NCBI GenBank assembly: GCA_012845835.1
Contig: JABAKD010000016.1
Location: 18,136,125-18,200,124, forward strand
Reading direction: 5' to 3'
DNA length: 64,000 nt
Source of the DNA: Undaria pinnatifida
Taxonomy: Eukaryota > Sar > Phaeophyceae > Laminariales > Alariaceae
This document shows positions 19,098 through 29,042 of the stretch, one piece after another (position 1 is the stretch's first letter; each line of letters opens with the position of its first letter). The position numbers and the translations under genes were made by a program. The notes beneath the pieces were generated by a model, which saw nothing but the letters and a program-made list of their open reading frames with translations, was not told the DNA's origin and did not search any database.

Positions 19098-22000
19098 CTA
19101 TACAGCCGTTGATTTTATCCCCGTTCCCGATGTTGTTGTCGGTGGCGGCGTCTGCACAACCGATGGAACCGCCCCCACCCGTGGTGGTGGTGATAGCGGC
19201 AGCGGCTGCGGCGAGCGAGCGAACCTCAGCGAGTGCGCCGCCCACATGGAGGACGCCAACACGGTCAGGGCACCAGCTTGGTGCGACGCGGCGAGGGGCA
19301 AGGGCGCGCACTGCAGGAGCGTCGTGATGCCCAGGGAGGCCTGATCGTTCGGAAAGGGGGACGGGGGAGCAGGGGGGTAGGGAACTGGGTTGGGGTAGGA
19401 ACATGAGTAGGGGTAGGGGTAGGGGTCGGCGTTGGGGTCGGGGTTGGGGTTGGGGTTGGAGTAGGGGTACGTATAGATTGAAGTGGGAGCGGAGGGGTCG
19501 GGGGGTTGGGGTTGGCATAAGAGTACGCGTTGGAATAAGGGTAGGGGTTATGGTAGGGTAAGGGGTTGGGGTAGGGGTAAGGGTAAGGGTAGCAGATAGT
19601 ATGAGGGTTGGTGTAAGGGCAGGGGTTGGGGTAAGGTTAGAGGTAGGGGTAGCGTAGGGCTTGGGGTATGGGTACGAGTTGGGGCAGGCGTACGGATTGT
19701 GGTAAGGAACAGGGGTGGAAATTAAGGTCGGGATGGGGGTGCGGTTGCGGCTGGGGTGGAGTAAGCGGTAGGGTTTGGAGTGGGATGGGGGTGGGATGGG
19801 GGTGGGAGGTGGGGGTTGAGTCGGGGTTGGGGTGGGGGGTAGGGATCAGGGTTTTAGGGTGAGAGGCGGTCGGGGGCGGGGGTGGGGGAAGAGTTACACA
19901 AGGTCGACGCGGGTACACCGCGAGCGAGGTGTTGGTGTAAATGCACGTAGCGAGAGAAAAAAGAAGGCGAGAGCTTGTCGGCATCGCGCATACTGTTAGG
20001 TTCCCTATGTTTTTCTGTTAATATCTTAATAATTGTTTCGTGAATTTGTATCGCTCGTACATACATGGGGGGGTTGTCATCAGGTGTTCCCTTCTGCCTT
20101 AACACGACCACGACTGGAAACACACCCAATCGGACATGTGCCATCTGTATCCTCGTCTACTCCACTTACTTCTCGCTTCTCGGGTACTCGCGATTCGCCA
20201 AGTCGCGAACCCGTGAAGCTACAAACTCACCACCTCGCCAACTCGCGACTGATACGAGGAATACACCGGACACGTCAGATACAACCAACACAACCGACGC
20301 CACCGACACAACTGACCTGAGCCGCGACGAGTCCCGCCGTCACACTCGTAGCCGCTCTCGGGGCCGGGGGCAGGGCCGCCCATAGGGCCCCACCGGCAGC
20401 TCCCCTCCTCGCGTACCAGAACATGCCCAACGCCGCCGCCGTAGTGGTCAACGCCAGGGCCCGGTGGTCAGCTTGAACGGTGGCGGAATTTTCGAAGAAA
20501 TTTCTCCACAGTGGCCTTAATTCTAAGATCTGCGGCCAGTTAGTTCGAGGAGACGCACCGGGGTGGGTGGGGGGGGGGGTACTCATTTGTTGCTTGCCTT
20601 AGTCACTTGACCATTGACCACGCATCCCTTTCGAGACGGAGTATTGCACCAGGGAGGGGAGAGGCATCAACGCCAGGGCACGGTGGTCGGCCTGAACGGT
20701 CACGGAATATTCCAAGACATTTCTCGACAGTGACCTCCTGGCTAAGACTTTGCGGCCAGTCAGTTTGAGGGCGCGCTTAGGGCGTGGGCGGGGGTGGGGG
20801 TACTCGTTATATGCATACCCGTAGTCTTATGACCATCGAAGTGCACCAAGCGCGAAGCGCCGTGAGGTGTTCGGCGAGTTGCATGAAGGGTGAGCTGCAT
20901 CTTACTAAGAATCACTTGTGAGTCGGACGTCTGCATTTTGCGCGTAATTTCTCGCATATGGATGGCAGCTTCAATCCATCCATATTTTTCTGGCGTTGCC
21001 GCTTCCAGAGACAGCAGTGGGGGTACATTGCAACTGCTTCGTGGGTGCCTTACCAAATGCGCACTACGTGATATCATCCCCTTTGCGCGGAGCTAAGGCT
21101 CTTCACGCCGCACAACATGACCCAACTCAACCACCATCTCGCGTACCGCCAAAACCTATAAACGAGAAGTACCACCAACGTTACCCTGGTGGTTTAGCTC
21201 ACGTAGGGAGAGGCGTGTTTTACAGTGTCGTTGCCGACCGACGCCAATCCCGGCAGAGGACCCGGGGGGGGCGGGGGGGGGAGGACGGAAAAAAGGAGGT
21301 GCGGAGCAGAGGCCGGATTGGGTTTGGTTCGAGGACGGGACGAGAAGGAGAGGGCGTGCGGTGGGAGCTAGAGACGAGTTGGGGGCAGAGAGGGAACGGA
21401 GGCGAGCAGATCATGTGGGGTTAACGAGTGGAAACTGGGCTGAAGAGGTGGGGGATGCGGGGGGTTGAGAGGGGGGGCATCAAAGAGGCAGTTAGATGGA
21501 GACGGGGGGGGAAGGGGCAGCCGACTGCCGTTTCGTGGGAACCAACGAACGATGGTCCTGGCTGGTCTTGGCTTGGTTCGCACCCCCCCTCCCCAAACAT
21601 ACCTCCACCTCCGTTTCCCGACCCCCGCGTCTGATACAAGTAACGTCTGCCTGGTCGGCGAAAACACGACGTGCTCCGTCCAGGCACTACAGGGGTCCGA
21701 GGGTCTGCGGTGTGACAGACCATGGTCATGCATGGCAACGATTACACCCCCCTCCCTTCCCCACCCGTCCGAAAACGAGCTCATATCGGCAAAGAACAAA
21801 AACCGTGTTGTTTCTTCGCTCACGCACTTCCTCAGGCAGCCAGTCGTCCTCCGTCATCTTCGGGAAGCGGTTGTAGCACCGTCCTGCGTCGTTTCCGGCT
21901 ACGAAGGCCCCGGACACCGCCGTCACGAACGCCACCGCGCAAACTCCGGTCGATGCAACCCCGAGCCTTGACGCGTGCCGCAGCAGGCCGGAGTCGAGCA

Positions 22001-25000
22001 GCAGCTTGCGCGCCGCCGACGCGGAGGGGGAGGTGGAACGAGGCCCGTCCAGAGCCTGGGCAGGTAAGACACACGACGACGATTATGGTGTGGCGGAGGG
22101 GGGGGGGGGGGGGGTAGAGTGGGGTAGGGTGGGGTGGGGTGGGGGCGAAGGAGGCGTGGGGGGGGGTTGAAGTTGAATTTGACTGTGAAATTGAATTTGA
22201 CAAGTGTACATATGTAATTCGAAGTGGAACAAGTGTAGTAGGTTGGATTCGAAGTTGAATAAGTACACTTTGGTAGATTTGAAGTTGGATACATGGTTGA
22301 ACGATGGAGTTGAATAAGTCTGATGTGCCGAATTTGAAGTTGAAAAAGTGTCATAGATTGAACAACGGAGTGGAAGAAGATGTAGTATGTTGAGTTTGAA
22401 GTTGGATACACGGACTACCACGGGAGACCGTATAAATCAGAATGTACGATAAACATAAAAACCTACATATCCCTTTACTTATATTCACTACATTCCGTCG
22501 CGATTACTATGTTCTCCCGTATTAGACTCAATAACGGACTTGAATGCGTGATATAGGTTGGGTTTGAAGTTGACTACGTCATCAATACGTTGGACTTAAA
22601 GTTGAGAAAAATACTTGAGTCGGGTTAGAAAATGAATAAGCGTAATAGATTGAAGATGGAGCTGAAGAGGTAAAAAAACTGCCAGTTTAAGTGCAGATGA
22701 AGAAGCGCAAGATATGAGCGTTCAAGCGATAGAAGCGCAAGCGGGGTGAGTTGAAGTTGAAGAGGAAGACGCGCAAATGGAAGGGAAAACAAAAACACAA
22801 AAAAAAAGACCACAAAAATACACAAGAAGCCAAACAGCGGGGTGTACCACTGTTGCAGGAATAGGCGCACTCTTATGAAAAAAGTATAACAGCAGCCGCC
22901 GACGCCAAGTCATCTGACTGAGAGCTATTTTCGAATCGCCCGTAATTAAAATGCCATCACATTTTGGTAGTATATAACTCCCCGGGACATCACAATCTCT
23001 TCTAACAGTATGTTCTGACATTAACTCAGTTACATTAACTCATAATCATAATTTAGTTCGTGGTCACAGGACAGGCTCCAATTCTTCCAATAAGGGCGGG
23101 ATAATACCTCAGGATAAAAATAAACAAACCAAAGCGTCTAACGGCAAATCTATACCAGGTACCTGTAGACCAGTGTGCACGAGAAGGGAAAAGGTAGCGA
23201 ACGCCGTAGCCAGGTGCGCTGCCAGTCTGTAAGGGCTTACGCGGATCTCCTTGCCCGCGGCAAGGTCGGCGGAACGGTCCTGCAAAACACGCGTCAGGAC
23301 AAAGCGTAAAATAAAATAATGAGAAGGGGTGGGGCGGGTGGGGGAAGGCGGTGGGGTCGGAGGAGGATTATAAGGTTGGGGGGAATAGGGAGAGGAGGAG
23401 GAGGTAGAGGAGGAGGAGGAGGAGGGAGAGGAGGGGGCGGGAGAAGCGTTGCATACAACGGGGGATGCGGGTCGGGGGTGAGGGGGGGGGTTAATTTAGT
23501 AAGCATGTATATCATGGACTCAAGAACAAAAACAAGGACACACACAGTGCACACAATACAAACAGCACGCACAACACAGACAACTCGAACAACAAACACA
23601 ACGCCCCCATCACCACCAACACCAACAACAGCCCTAACAGTAACACACAACACCCACAACACACAACACACAACACACACCTCGAGACCGCTCTTGACCA
23701 TCCACCAGCCCACCAGCCCCTGGCCGCCCCCCAGGGCGAGCAGCGCCGCCACCCGACCACGAATGTGCGGCGGAATACGACCCCGAACGCTGAAATAGAG
23801 GAGTGGAACTCCGTATATCAGGCCTAGGGCACGGCCTAGCATCCGGTGTGCATACTGCTCGGGAAAAGGGGACAGGAAAGTAAACACTTGATAAGGTATA
23901 CCTGGTATCTGGTACCGGTACGTTGCAAAATATCATACGGCATACCTGGTGCGTAGCAATATATGATATACCCCTGTACGAAACTAGAGTGTTCAGTAGA
24001 ACACGCGGCGTCACGCTTCTGACAAGCGGTACTTATGACTTATATCCGGAACAAGGGGTGAACGCTCGAGGCCGTCTTGAGTATCCGCATCAGCTCTCTT
24101 TTAAATTCTGCCATTTCTGTCTTGTTTGACCCTAGAGCTGCCTTGCACAGGAGCGAGGTATTACAAAGTTAACTCAAGAGGAGACCTTAACTAGCCAGCA
24201 TTTCTATCCCCGCGTCCCCGCGACCGCGCTTCTTTACATATACACCCACGTTTTGGGACAAAGCACTTCGGATTAGAGTCGACTTAGAACGGCAGCCGTA
24301 AAATGACGGGGGTAGGGTAGAAGCGGCAAGGCGGCAGCGGCAGCGACAGCATTAGCAGCAAGGTTTGGATAGGTTGGGGGTGGGTGGGGGGAGGGTAGGG
24401 GGTGGGGAAGGGGGGGGGTGGGGAGGGGGGGGGGTGTCAAGTATAGACGGGGGGGAGGGGGGGTAGCAGGTTATCCTTTCTGATCAACATCCCGTACCGC
24501 CTACCAGGTAGACGGTGCTGTGGCGGGGACCCTCGAACTCACCTCCCAGAAGAAGATATGCTTGAACTCGTCAAGGGTCATGCTACGGCGCTGCTGCCAC
24601 TCGGGAAACGCCTTGTAGCGGTCAAACTCCGCCTCCCACTCCGCCTGCACAGCGAAAAGGAAAGTGAACGTGTAAATTAGTCAGAAGGTGTTCTTCTACC
24701 GTGGATAGGGGACAAGCCGTCTATGTTCGACTGATGAACACGTCACGACAGACAACCATGACTGCTTGACTGCCAGATGATGGCTTGGCGAGCGCCCACT
24801 TCCCGACACATTTGTGAGGCTTGGAGTGATGTGTTGTGCGGAATGTCAGAATTGTTAAAACATTCTAGATAGACACGAGTAAAGCATGGCAAAATTGGCA
24901 ACAGTTTGCGGTACAGTTGAAGAAGTACGTATTACTATTGGCTAGTGGAAACCCTCGATTTGCAGTGTTCCAGCATTACGTGAAGGGATTTTGGGAAAAT

Positions 25001-27331
25001 TCCCTTAAACTATATTTCAAATCCTAACCCTATCATCCTGACCCCAACCCTAACCCTTGGTCGACCTGTATGGAAGTTGTCCGGAAGAAAACAAGCAAAG
25101 TTTTGTTTTTTTGTTCGGAAATAAAGTCGACCATTGCGTAGTTTTTTAGGCCTTTTCCATACTAATTACTAAGTACCATACAACACGTACTTACGGGCCT
25201 CGCATATCCTACTGGATCAGGTCGGCGTGGGAACAGGGTGATTGGTGGGTCCTGCCGGCGTCAATATACCCAGAGTGAGTTTGGAGGGCTCAGGTTCAGG
25301 TAGAATTGGGTCGAGGTGGGATCAAGGCGCCAAGCGGGAGCAGAGTGGAGTTGTGCAGACTTTTAGCAGCGTGGCATAGACTACGAACCGGCTTGCAATC
25401 AGGTGTCATCGGTGACTCCCGCGGCGTTTTCTCTTGGGGAGGTCGGCGAGTGCTTCGCAGTGACCATTGCATGCCGCTGGACGCTTATGTTTACGCATGT
25501 ATCAGGTGGACAACAGCAGCGGCAGCCTGAGAGTCGACATAGCGGTACGACAGCAGCACAGTTAGTAGCAGCAGTGAGCTCGTGTTTGGTACTTTGCTGC
25601 TGTCCTTTTACAATCTACAAGCACACCCCAGAGCTGTGAGACCGAGGACTTCGTCGAAATTTTTCTATCACCTGCAAGCTTGCGAGCGATATACTTTAAT
25701 CACGCGTGCTACTTCCGGAAGAACTCGCAGCTCAGGCCATTTCTTATACAGTCGGATTTGTCAGTCGAAAACGGCCTTTTTCGACTGAAGCCCAAATCGA
25801 GCTTTCTCTTTTCGACTGAGAATTCCAACTGGCGGATCCAGCCGAAAAATTAGACTATTTCGACTGGATCCTCCAGTCGAAAAACTCAGTCGAAAAAGTT
25901 TTACACGTATTTTTTGAAGCGATTGCATCGTTCATCCCACCACCAAACACACACCCACACGGCCACACGGCTACACACCCATACCAAGTACCACACTGCA
26001 GTATTATACAAGGCGCTGACGCTGGCGTGGCTATCACTGCTGTTGCTTCTCGCAGCAAGTTAGCGCGGCGCATTCCTAGTTCCGCTCGCCAGCAGCGTGT
26101 ATCACACGACAGCAGCAGCGCGGGGTATCGATCCCATGCTGCCAACTACGGCTGCGCCTGTAGCTTTGGCGGCTCTCGGCTGAGTGCAACTCCACGAACG
26201 TAGCTTTGGCGGCTTTCGGCTAAGCTCAAAGCCACCAACTCGCTGGGACGAGGGTTCGTCGAGCCGTTGCTCGCGGAGAAAGCGCGAAGCACAGAGCTGC
26301 CAACCGATTTCGACTTCTGTACAGCAGCAGTACTCCCTCGCACCAACCGCCTCTAGGAAGAGCACAAAAACTATAGAGTCGACGCGACTGACGATAAGCC
26401 TGTCCTGTGACCACGGACTTGATTATGCGAGTTGATGTGATAACAACAACAACAAGGACCAAAAGATTTCAGTCGAAAAAAAGTTAAGTCGAAAAGAGCC
26501 GTTTTCGACCGGCGGAATCCGACTGTATAAGAAAGGGCCTCACGCCGTGTTTTTTTTTTTCACGAAAACGGTGCTGGTACTGGTACACAAGTATCGCAGG
26601 TGTGTGTCCGCATCATGTCAGCATTCAGCATTTTTAGATGCGCCATTCCAGATTCTCGATCTCAAACAACACCACACAATTTCATTCAGCTCATTTGTCA
26701 AACGTCTCCACCTCGAAAAGCTACAATAATTGCTCCTCCGCCACCACCGAGCCACCACCAACACCACCAATCTCACCTCAGTAGAAGGCGGCAAAGACCC
26801 CTGCACCTTCCAATCCGTCATGCTCAAGCCCGACTTAGTCATTCGAGTTATCCCGCCGACCGTGACCATCACCGCTACGGCCCCAGCCGTGCCGAACAGC
26901 CATGCCGCGACAGCCGTGCTCGACTCTTCTTTCTTCGCCAAAGACTGAACCTTATTCCCGGCGGAGGCAGTAGGGGGTGGTGGTGGTGGTGGTGGTGGTG
27001 GCCGGGCGAGCTTGTCACCCCTGAGGGTAGAGCAGTGCCGTCTCGTCAGTGCTCTCGTTGCAGCAGCAGCAGAGCTAACCCTATGGCAGTTTGAGCCATG
27101 ATGCGAGTATTCCACCTTTGGAACAAGCGCCTTCCTAGCTGCTGCTATTGCTGTAGTTGTGCCCTTTGCGGGAGTCAGGCGCATGGCCGAGACTTTGCTT
27201 GCGTGCCGAGCAAAGAGCATGGGTGTCATGTTAGTCCAGGAAAACGTGCCGATGGCAGCAAGCAGCAAGCAGCAGCAGTTGCAGCAGGCAGCAGGGAGCC
27301 CCGAATGAGAATTGAAGCACTGGAGTTCCAT
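19098..27331 (-). CDS. COX15: Heme A synthase (COX15), mitochondrial
   Basis: Seven exons on the minus strand: 27331-26777, 24644-24543, 23854-23681, 23279-23163, 22055-21828, 20529-20317, 19340-19098 (543 aa, all introns phase 0, GT-AG). COX15 oxidises the C8 methyl of heme O to heme A in the inner mitochondrial membrane for cytochrome c oxidase. Signature blocks are in order: [111 protein letters not shown]. The four conserved haem-ligand histidines are H222, H299, H414 and H483. The N-terminus is basic and hydroxylated, as in a targeting peptide; the start may be the in-frame ATG at 27229. About 40 residues after HSLR are a Pro/Ser/Thr-rich tail encoded by the repeat array downstream. Confidence 0.93.
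19375..19862. repeat. GGGGTAGGGGTT array in COX15 intron 6
   Basis: About 490 bases are degenerate 5-7 base units such as GGGGTA, GGGGTTG and GGGTAA. On the COX15 sense strand this is a CCCCTAACCCC-type pyrimidine-rich tract upstream of the last exon's acceptor. It resembles, but is not, a clean TTTAGGG telomere array. Confidence 0.8.
20570..20660 (+). mobile_element. DR1 subfamily copy inside duplicated COX15 exon 6 segment
   Basis: A G run, then TACTCATTTGTTGCTTGCC, GACCATTGACCACGCATCCC and TTTCGAGACGGAG. It is the plus-strand twin of 10585-10690. It sits between real exon 6 and its partial copy. Confidence 0.65.
20667..20760 (-). pseudogene. Partial in-frame copy of COX15 exon 6
   Basis: Plus-strand 20668-20770 repeats 20449-20550 with an offset of about 219. 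On the minus strand it reads [20 protein letters not shown] with no stop, against [20 protein letters not shown] in the real exon. The upstream GACTGGCCGCAAAG still resembles the acceptor AACTGGCCGCAG, but an extra base upsets the phase. The copy ends after the ALALM codons and has no donor. Confidence 0.75.
20790..21255 (+). mobile_element. DR1, long copy with tRNA-like A box
   Basis: It starts with a G run and TACTCGTTATATGCATACCC. It continues with CACCAAGCGCGAAGCGCCGT, TTCGGCGAGTTGCATGAAGG and GCTTCCAGAGACAGCAG. It ends with TGGTTTAGCTCACGTAGGGA (about 21190-21210), close to a tRNA D-arm/A box, and GACCGACGCCAATC. Related long copies are at 47308-47690 and 58400-58915. It lies in COX15 intron 5. 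Confidence 0.65.
21641..21757 (-). mobile_element. DR1, short copy
   Basis: The minus strand gives GGGGGTGTAATCGTTGCCAT, GCATGACCATGGTC, then CAGACCCTCGGACCCCTGTA, GACGGAGCACGTCGTG and GCCGACCAGGCAGACG. It lies in COX15 intron 5. Confidence 0.65.
22097..22670. repeat. G run and TTGAAGTTGAAT minisatellite in COX15 intron 4
   Basis: After a G-rich stretch (22097-22170) come about 500 bases of degenerate units around TTGAAGTTGAATAAGTG. The reverse complement, CAACTTCAA, is the unit of the satellite at 43.75-44.64 kb. Confidence 0.65.
24300..24475. repeat. G-rich stretch, quadruplex-prone
   Basis: Repeated runs of 3-9 G (GGGGGTGGGTGGGGGGAGGG and similar), with a purine-rich GGCAGCGGCAGC lead-in, lie in COX15 intron 2. 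Confidence 0.65.
25019..25056. repeat. Interstitial telomere-like repeat
   Basis: Degenerate CCCTAA units (TCCTAACCCTATCATCCTGA and CCCCAACCCTAACCC) lie in COX15 intron 1. Confidence 0.55.
25734..26540. mobile_element. Non-autonomous DNA transposon with ~50 bp terminal inverted repeats
   Basis: The left end TTTCTTATACAGTCGGATT..GTCGAAAACGGCC..TTTTCGACT is mirrored at the right end (26466-26540). Both ends repeat the subterminal motif TTTTCGACT several times. The ~800 bp body has no transposase. It contains an internal duplication of GTAGCTTTGGCGGCTYTCGG (26159, 26200). A Tc1/mariner-like CAGTCG terminus flanked by TA is possible; the target-site duplication is not clear. It is inserted in COX15 intron 1. 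Confidence 0.75.
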
Positions 27332-29042
27332 TACTTATGTAGGGATGTGTATGTTGCGGGCATGGCCCCGCTCGAGGGGAGGCGGGGGCAGGCAGCGATG
27401 TCTCACCCAGCTTTCGGCTTGCTCTTCGCAACTGCTGTTGACGCGACGAGGGAGCCGGTGCAGACGCGGATCCCGAAGACCCCCTCTGCTGTGTGGCGTG
27501 CGCTCGACAGGTGTGAACTTGGGGAGGGGGAAAAAAGCCATCTCTTGGGCTGTGGGTTGGCTGCTAGGCTCGCGATGATGTGTCGTATCCCGCCGAGCCA
27601 AGCAAGCGTGTTCCGTGTATTGACAGCATTAGGCAGCAGCAATATCATCCCGTACGCCTGATACCTGGAGTAACACCACCGTATGCTTGCATTACATACT
27701 GGATTATTGCGCTTACATCGGCCCGTGATTTGGCTCTCGTCCTTTTACCAATGGCGGCCGACGCCGGGGGTCTTCCTCCGAAACCATCCTTACTCGCGGC
27801 GGCGAGCGCTATCGTATCATACTACTGCTTTGTGCTGTACGTGCATCGTCGAGATCGTCGTGCGTCGTCGTGCAACCGGTATCTGCCTTGGAGCGAGCAA
27901 GCAAGCGGCCTTCATCACATGGTCTAGATGTCAATAGTTGACAACAATATATGGGTGCCTAAAAAACCTCGCAAAATTTGAAGACGTTGCGGGAGTGCTG
28001 CTGTGAACACTATTAATAGCTAGGACATATGATAAGGAGCTCTGCTTGCGGTGCTTTCTCTCGAGCAAAAGCCAACGCGGGCTCGGCAAGACCGCCAAGC
28101 TGCAGAAGGTAACACATATTTTAAACTTTGAAAACACGCTCACACAAAGCAGAAGAGGGGCGATGCCACGACAGCCTCAGCCTTCCCTCCGCTCACCCCT
28201 CTCGCCAACACGACGCACACCGCCAAATATACTACTCGTAGGAGGCCGGTCTTGTGGGGTGCGTCATGGCGCCGTTTGGTGTAGGGGCGCGGTTAAACCG
28301 CGGTCTCCCTACGATGTAGTGCAGGGGTGACAGCCTTATCACGAGCTTTCCCCCGCTCATCCCGCCGGCCGCAACAACCCACGACACACACCAGAGAGAG
28401 CACTCGTCGTACACCAAGTGTACGAGTAATGACGTAGCGACCAATAACAAACAATACTCATGACCTCCAGATAACCATCGCCCGCCCTCCTCCCTCCCTC
28501 CCTCTCTCATGTTACCCCGAATCCCCCCCCCCGCGTCCTCTGCCCCCCCGCGTCCTCTGCCCCCCCGCTTCTCCCCCCCTCTTCCTAGGCCGTTTGTTAT
28601 CTCTGGTCTCCTCCCTAGACCCAGGAATAGGAAAAGGACAGACAGCAGCTGCTGCATCAGCAATAGTGGTACAGCACAGCAGTAGCAGCAAGGCAGCAGT
28701 GGCAGCAGCAAATTGTGGTTGGGTGGGAAACTTTACTGCGACAAGAGCACAAGAGGAGCAGGAGCTATTTTTCGACTGACTACGCACTACTCTGTGCTCG
28801 GGCAGCAGTACTGTACTGCAAGTGCGCTGCTGCGGCGGTAGTACTCTGCTGTACTCGAGCAGTACTCAAGCAGGTCTCGAGTGCAGTAGCGCTCTACTGC
28901 TACAGTAGTACTCTGCTACTGCAATATAGTACTCTAACGCAACTCTACTGCTGCAGTACTTTACTGACTGCAGCGCATTCGGACCAACAACAAACTGCAG
29001 CAGTACATACCAGCACTCACACAGCTCTAGCACCTCTGAGCA
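27332..29042. promoter_or_regulatory. Divergent region between COX15 and the HMG/histone-fold gene
   Basis: There is no gene here. Bases 28281-28312 form a hairpin: GTAGGG and CCCTAC enclose CGCGG-TTAAA-CCGCG. Bases 28500-28580 are C-rich with a duplicated CCCCGCGTCCTCTGCCCCC. Bases 28785-28990 are crowded with GCAGTAC/GTACTGC-like words, giving many small palindromes just upstream of the ATG at 29043. Core promoter elements are not obvious. Confidence 0.5.

Larger units (their letters stand above)
15722..19215. repeat. Array of units homologous to the COX15 3' end
   Basis: Copies of a ~80-base block (core GTCGGCGGCGGCGTCCGCGC AACAGATGTAAC, then CCCCACCCGTGGTGGTGATG) lie at about 15722, 17810, 18422, 18625 (worn), 18892 and 19131. 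The last lies inside the final COX15 exon. Between them are simple ATCGTCAACTAC / ACCGTCAAC-like sequences. On the minus strand several copies keep a readable ITTTGGAxxxxCADAATD peptide. Confidence 0.75.
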
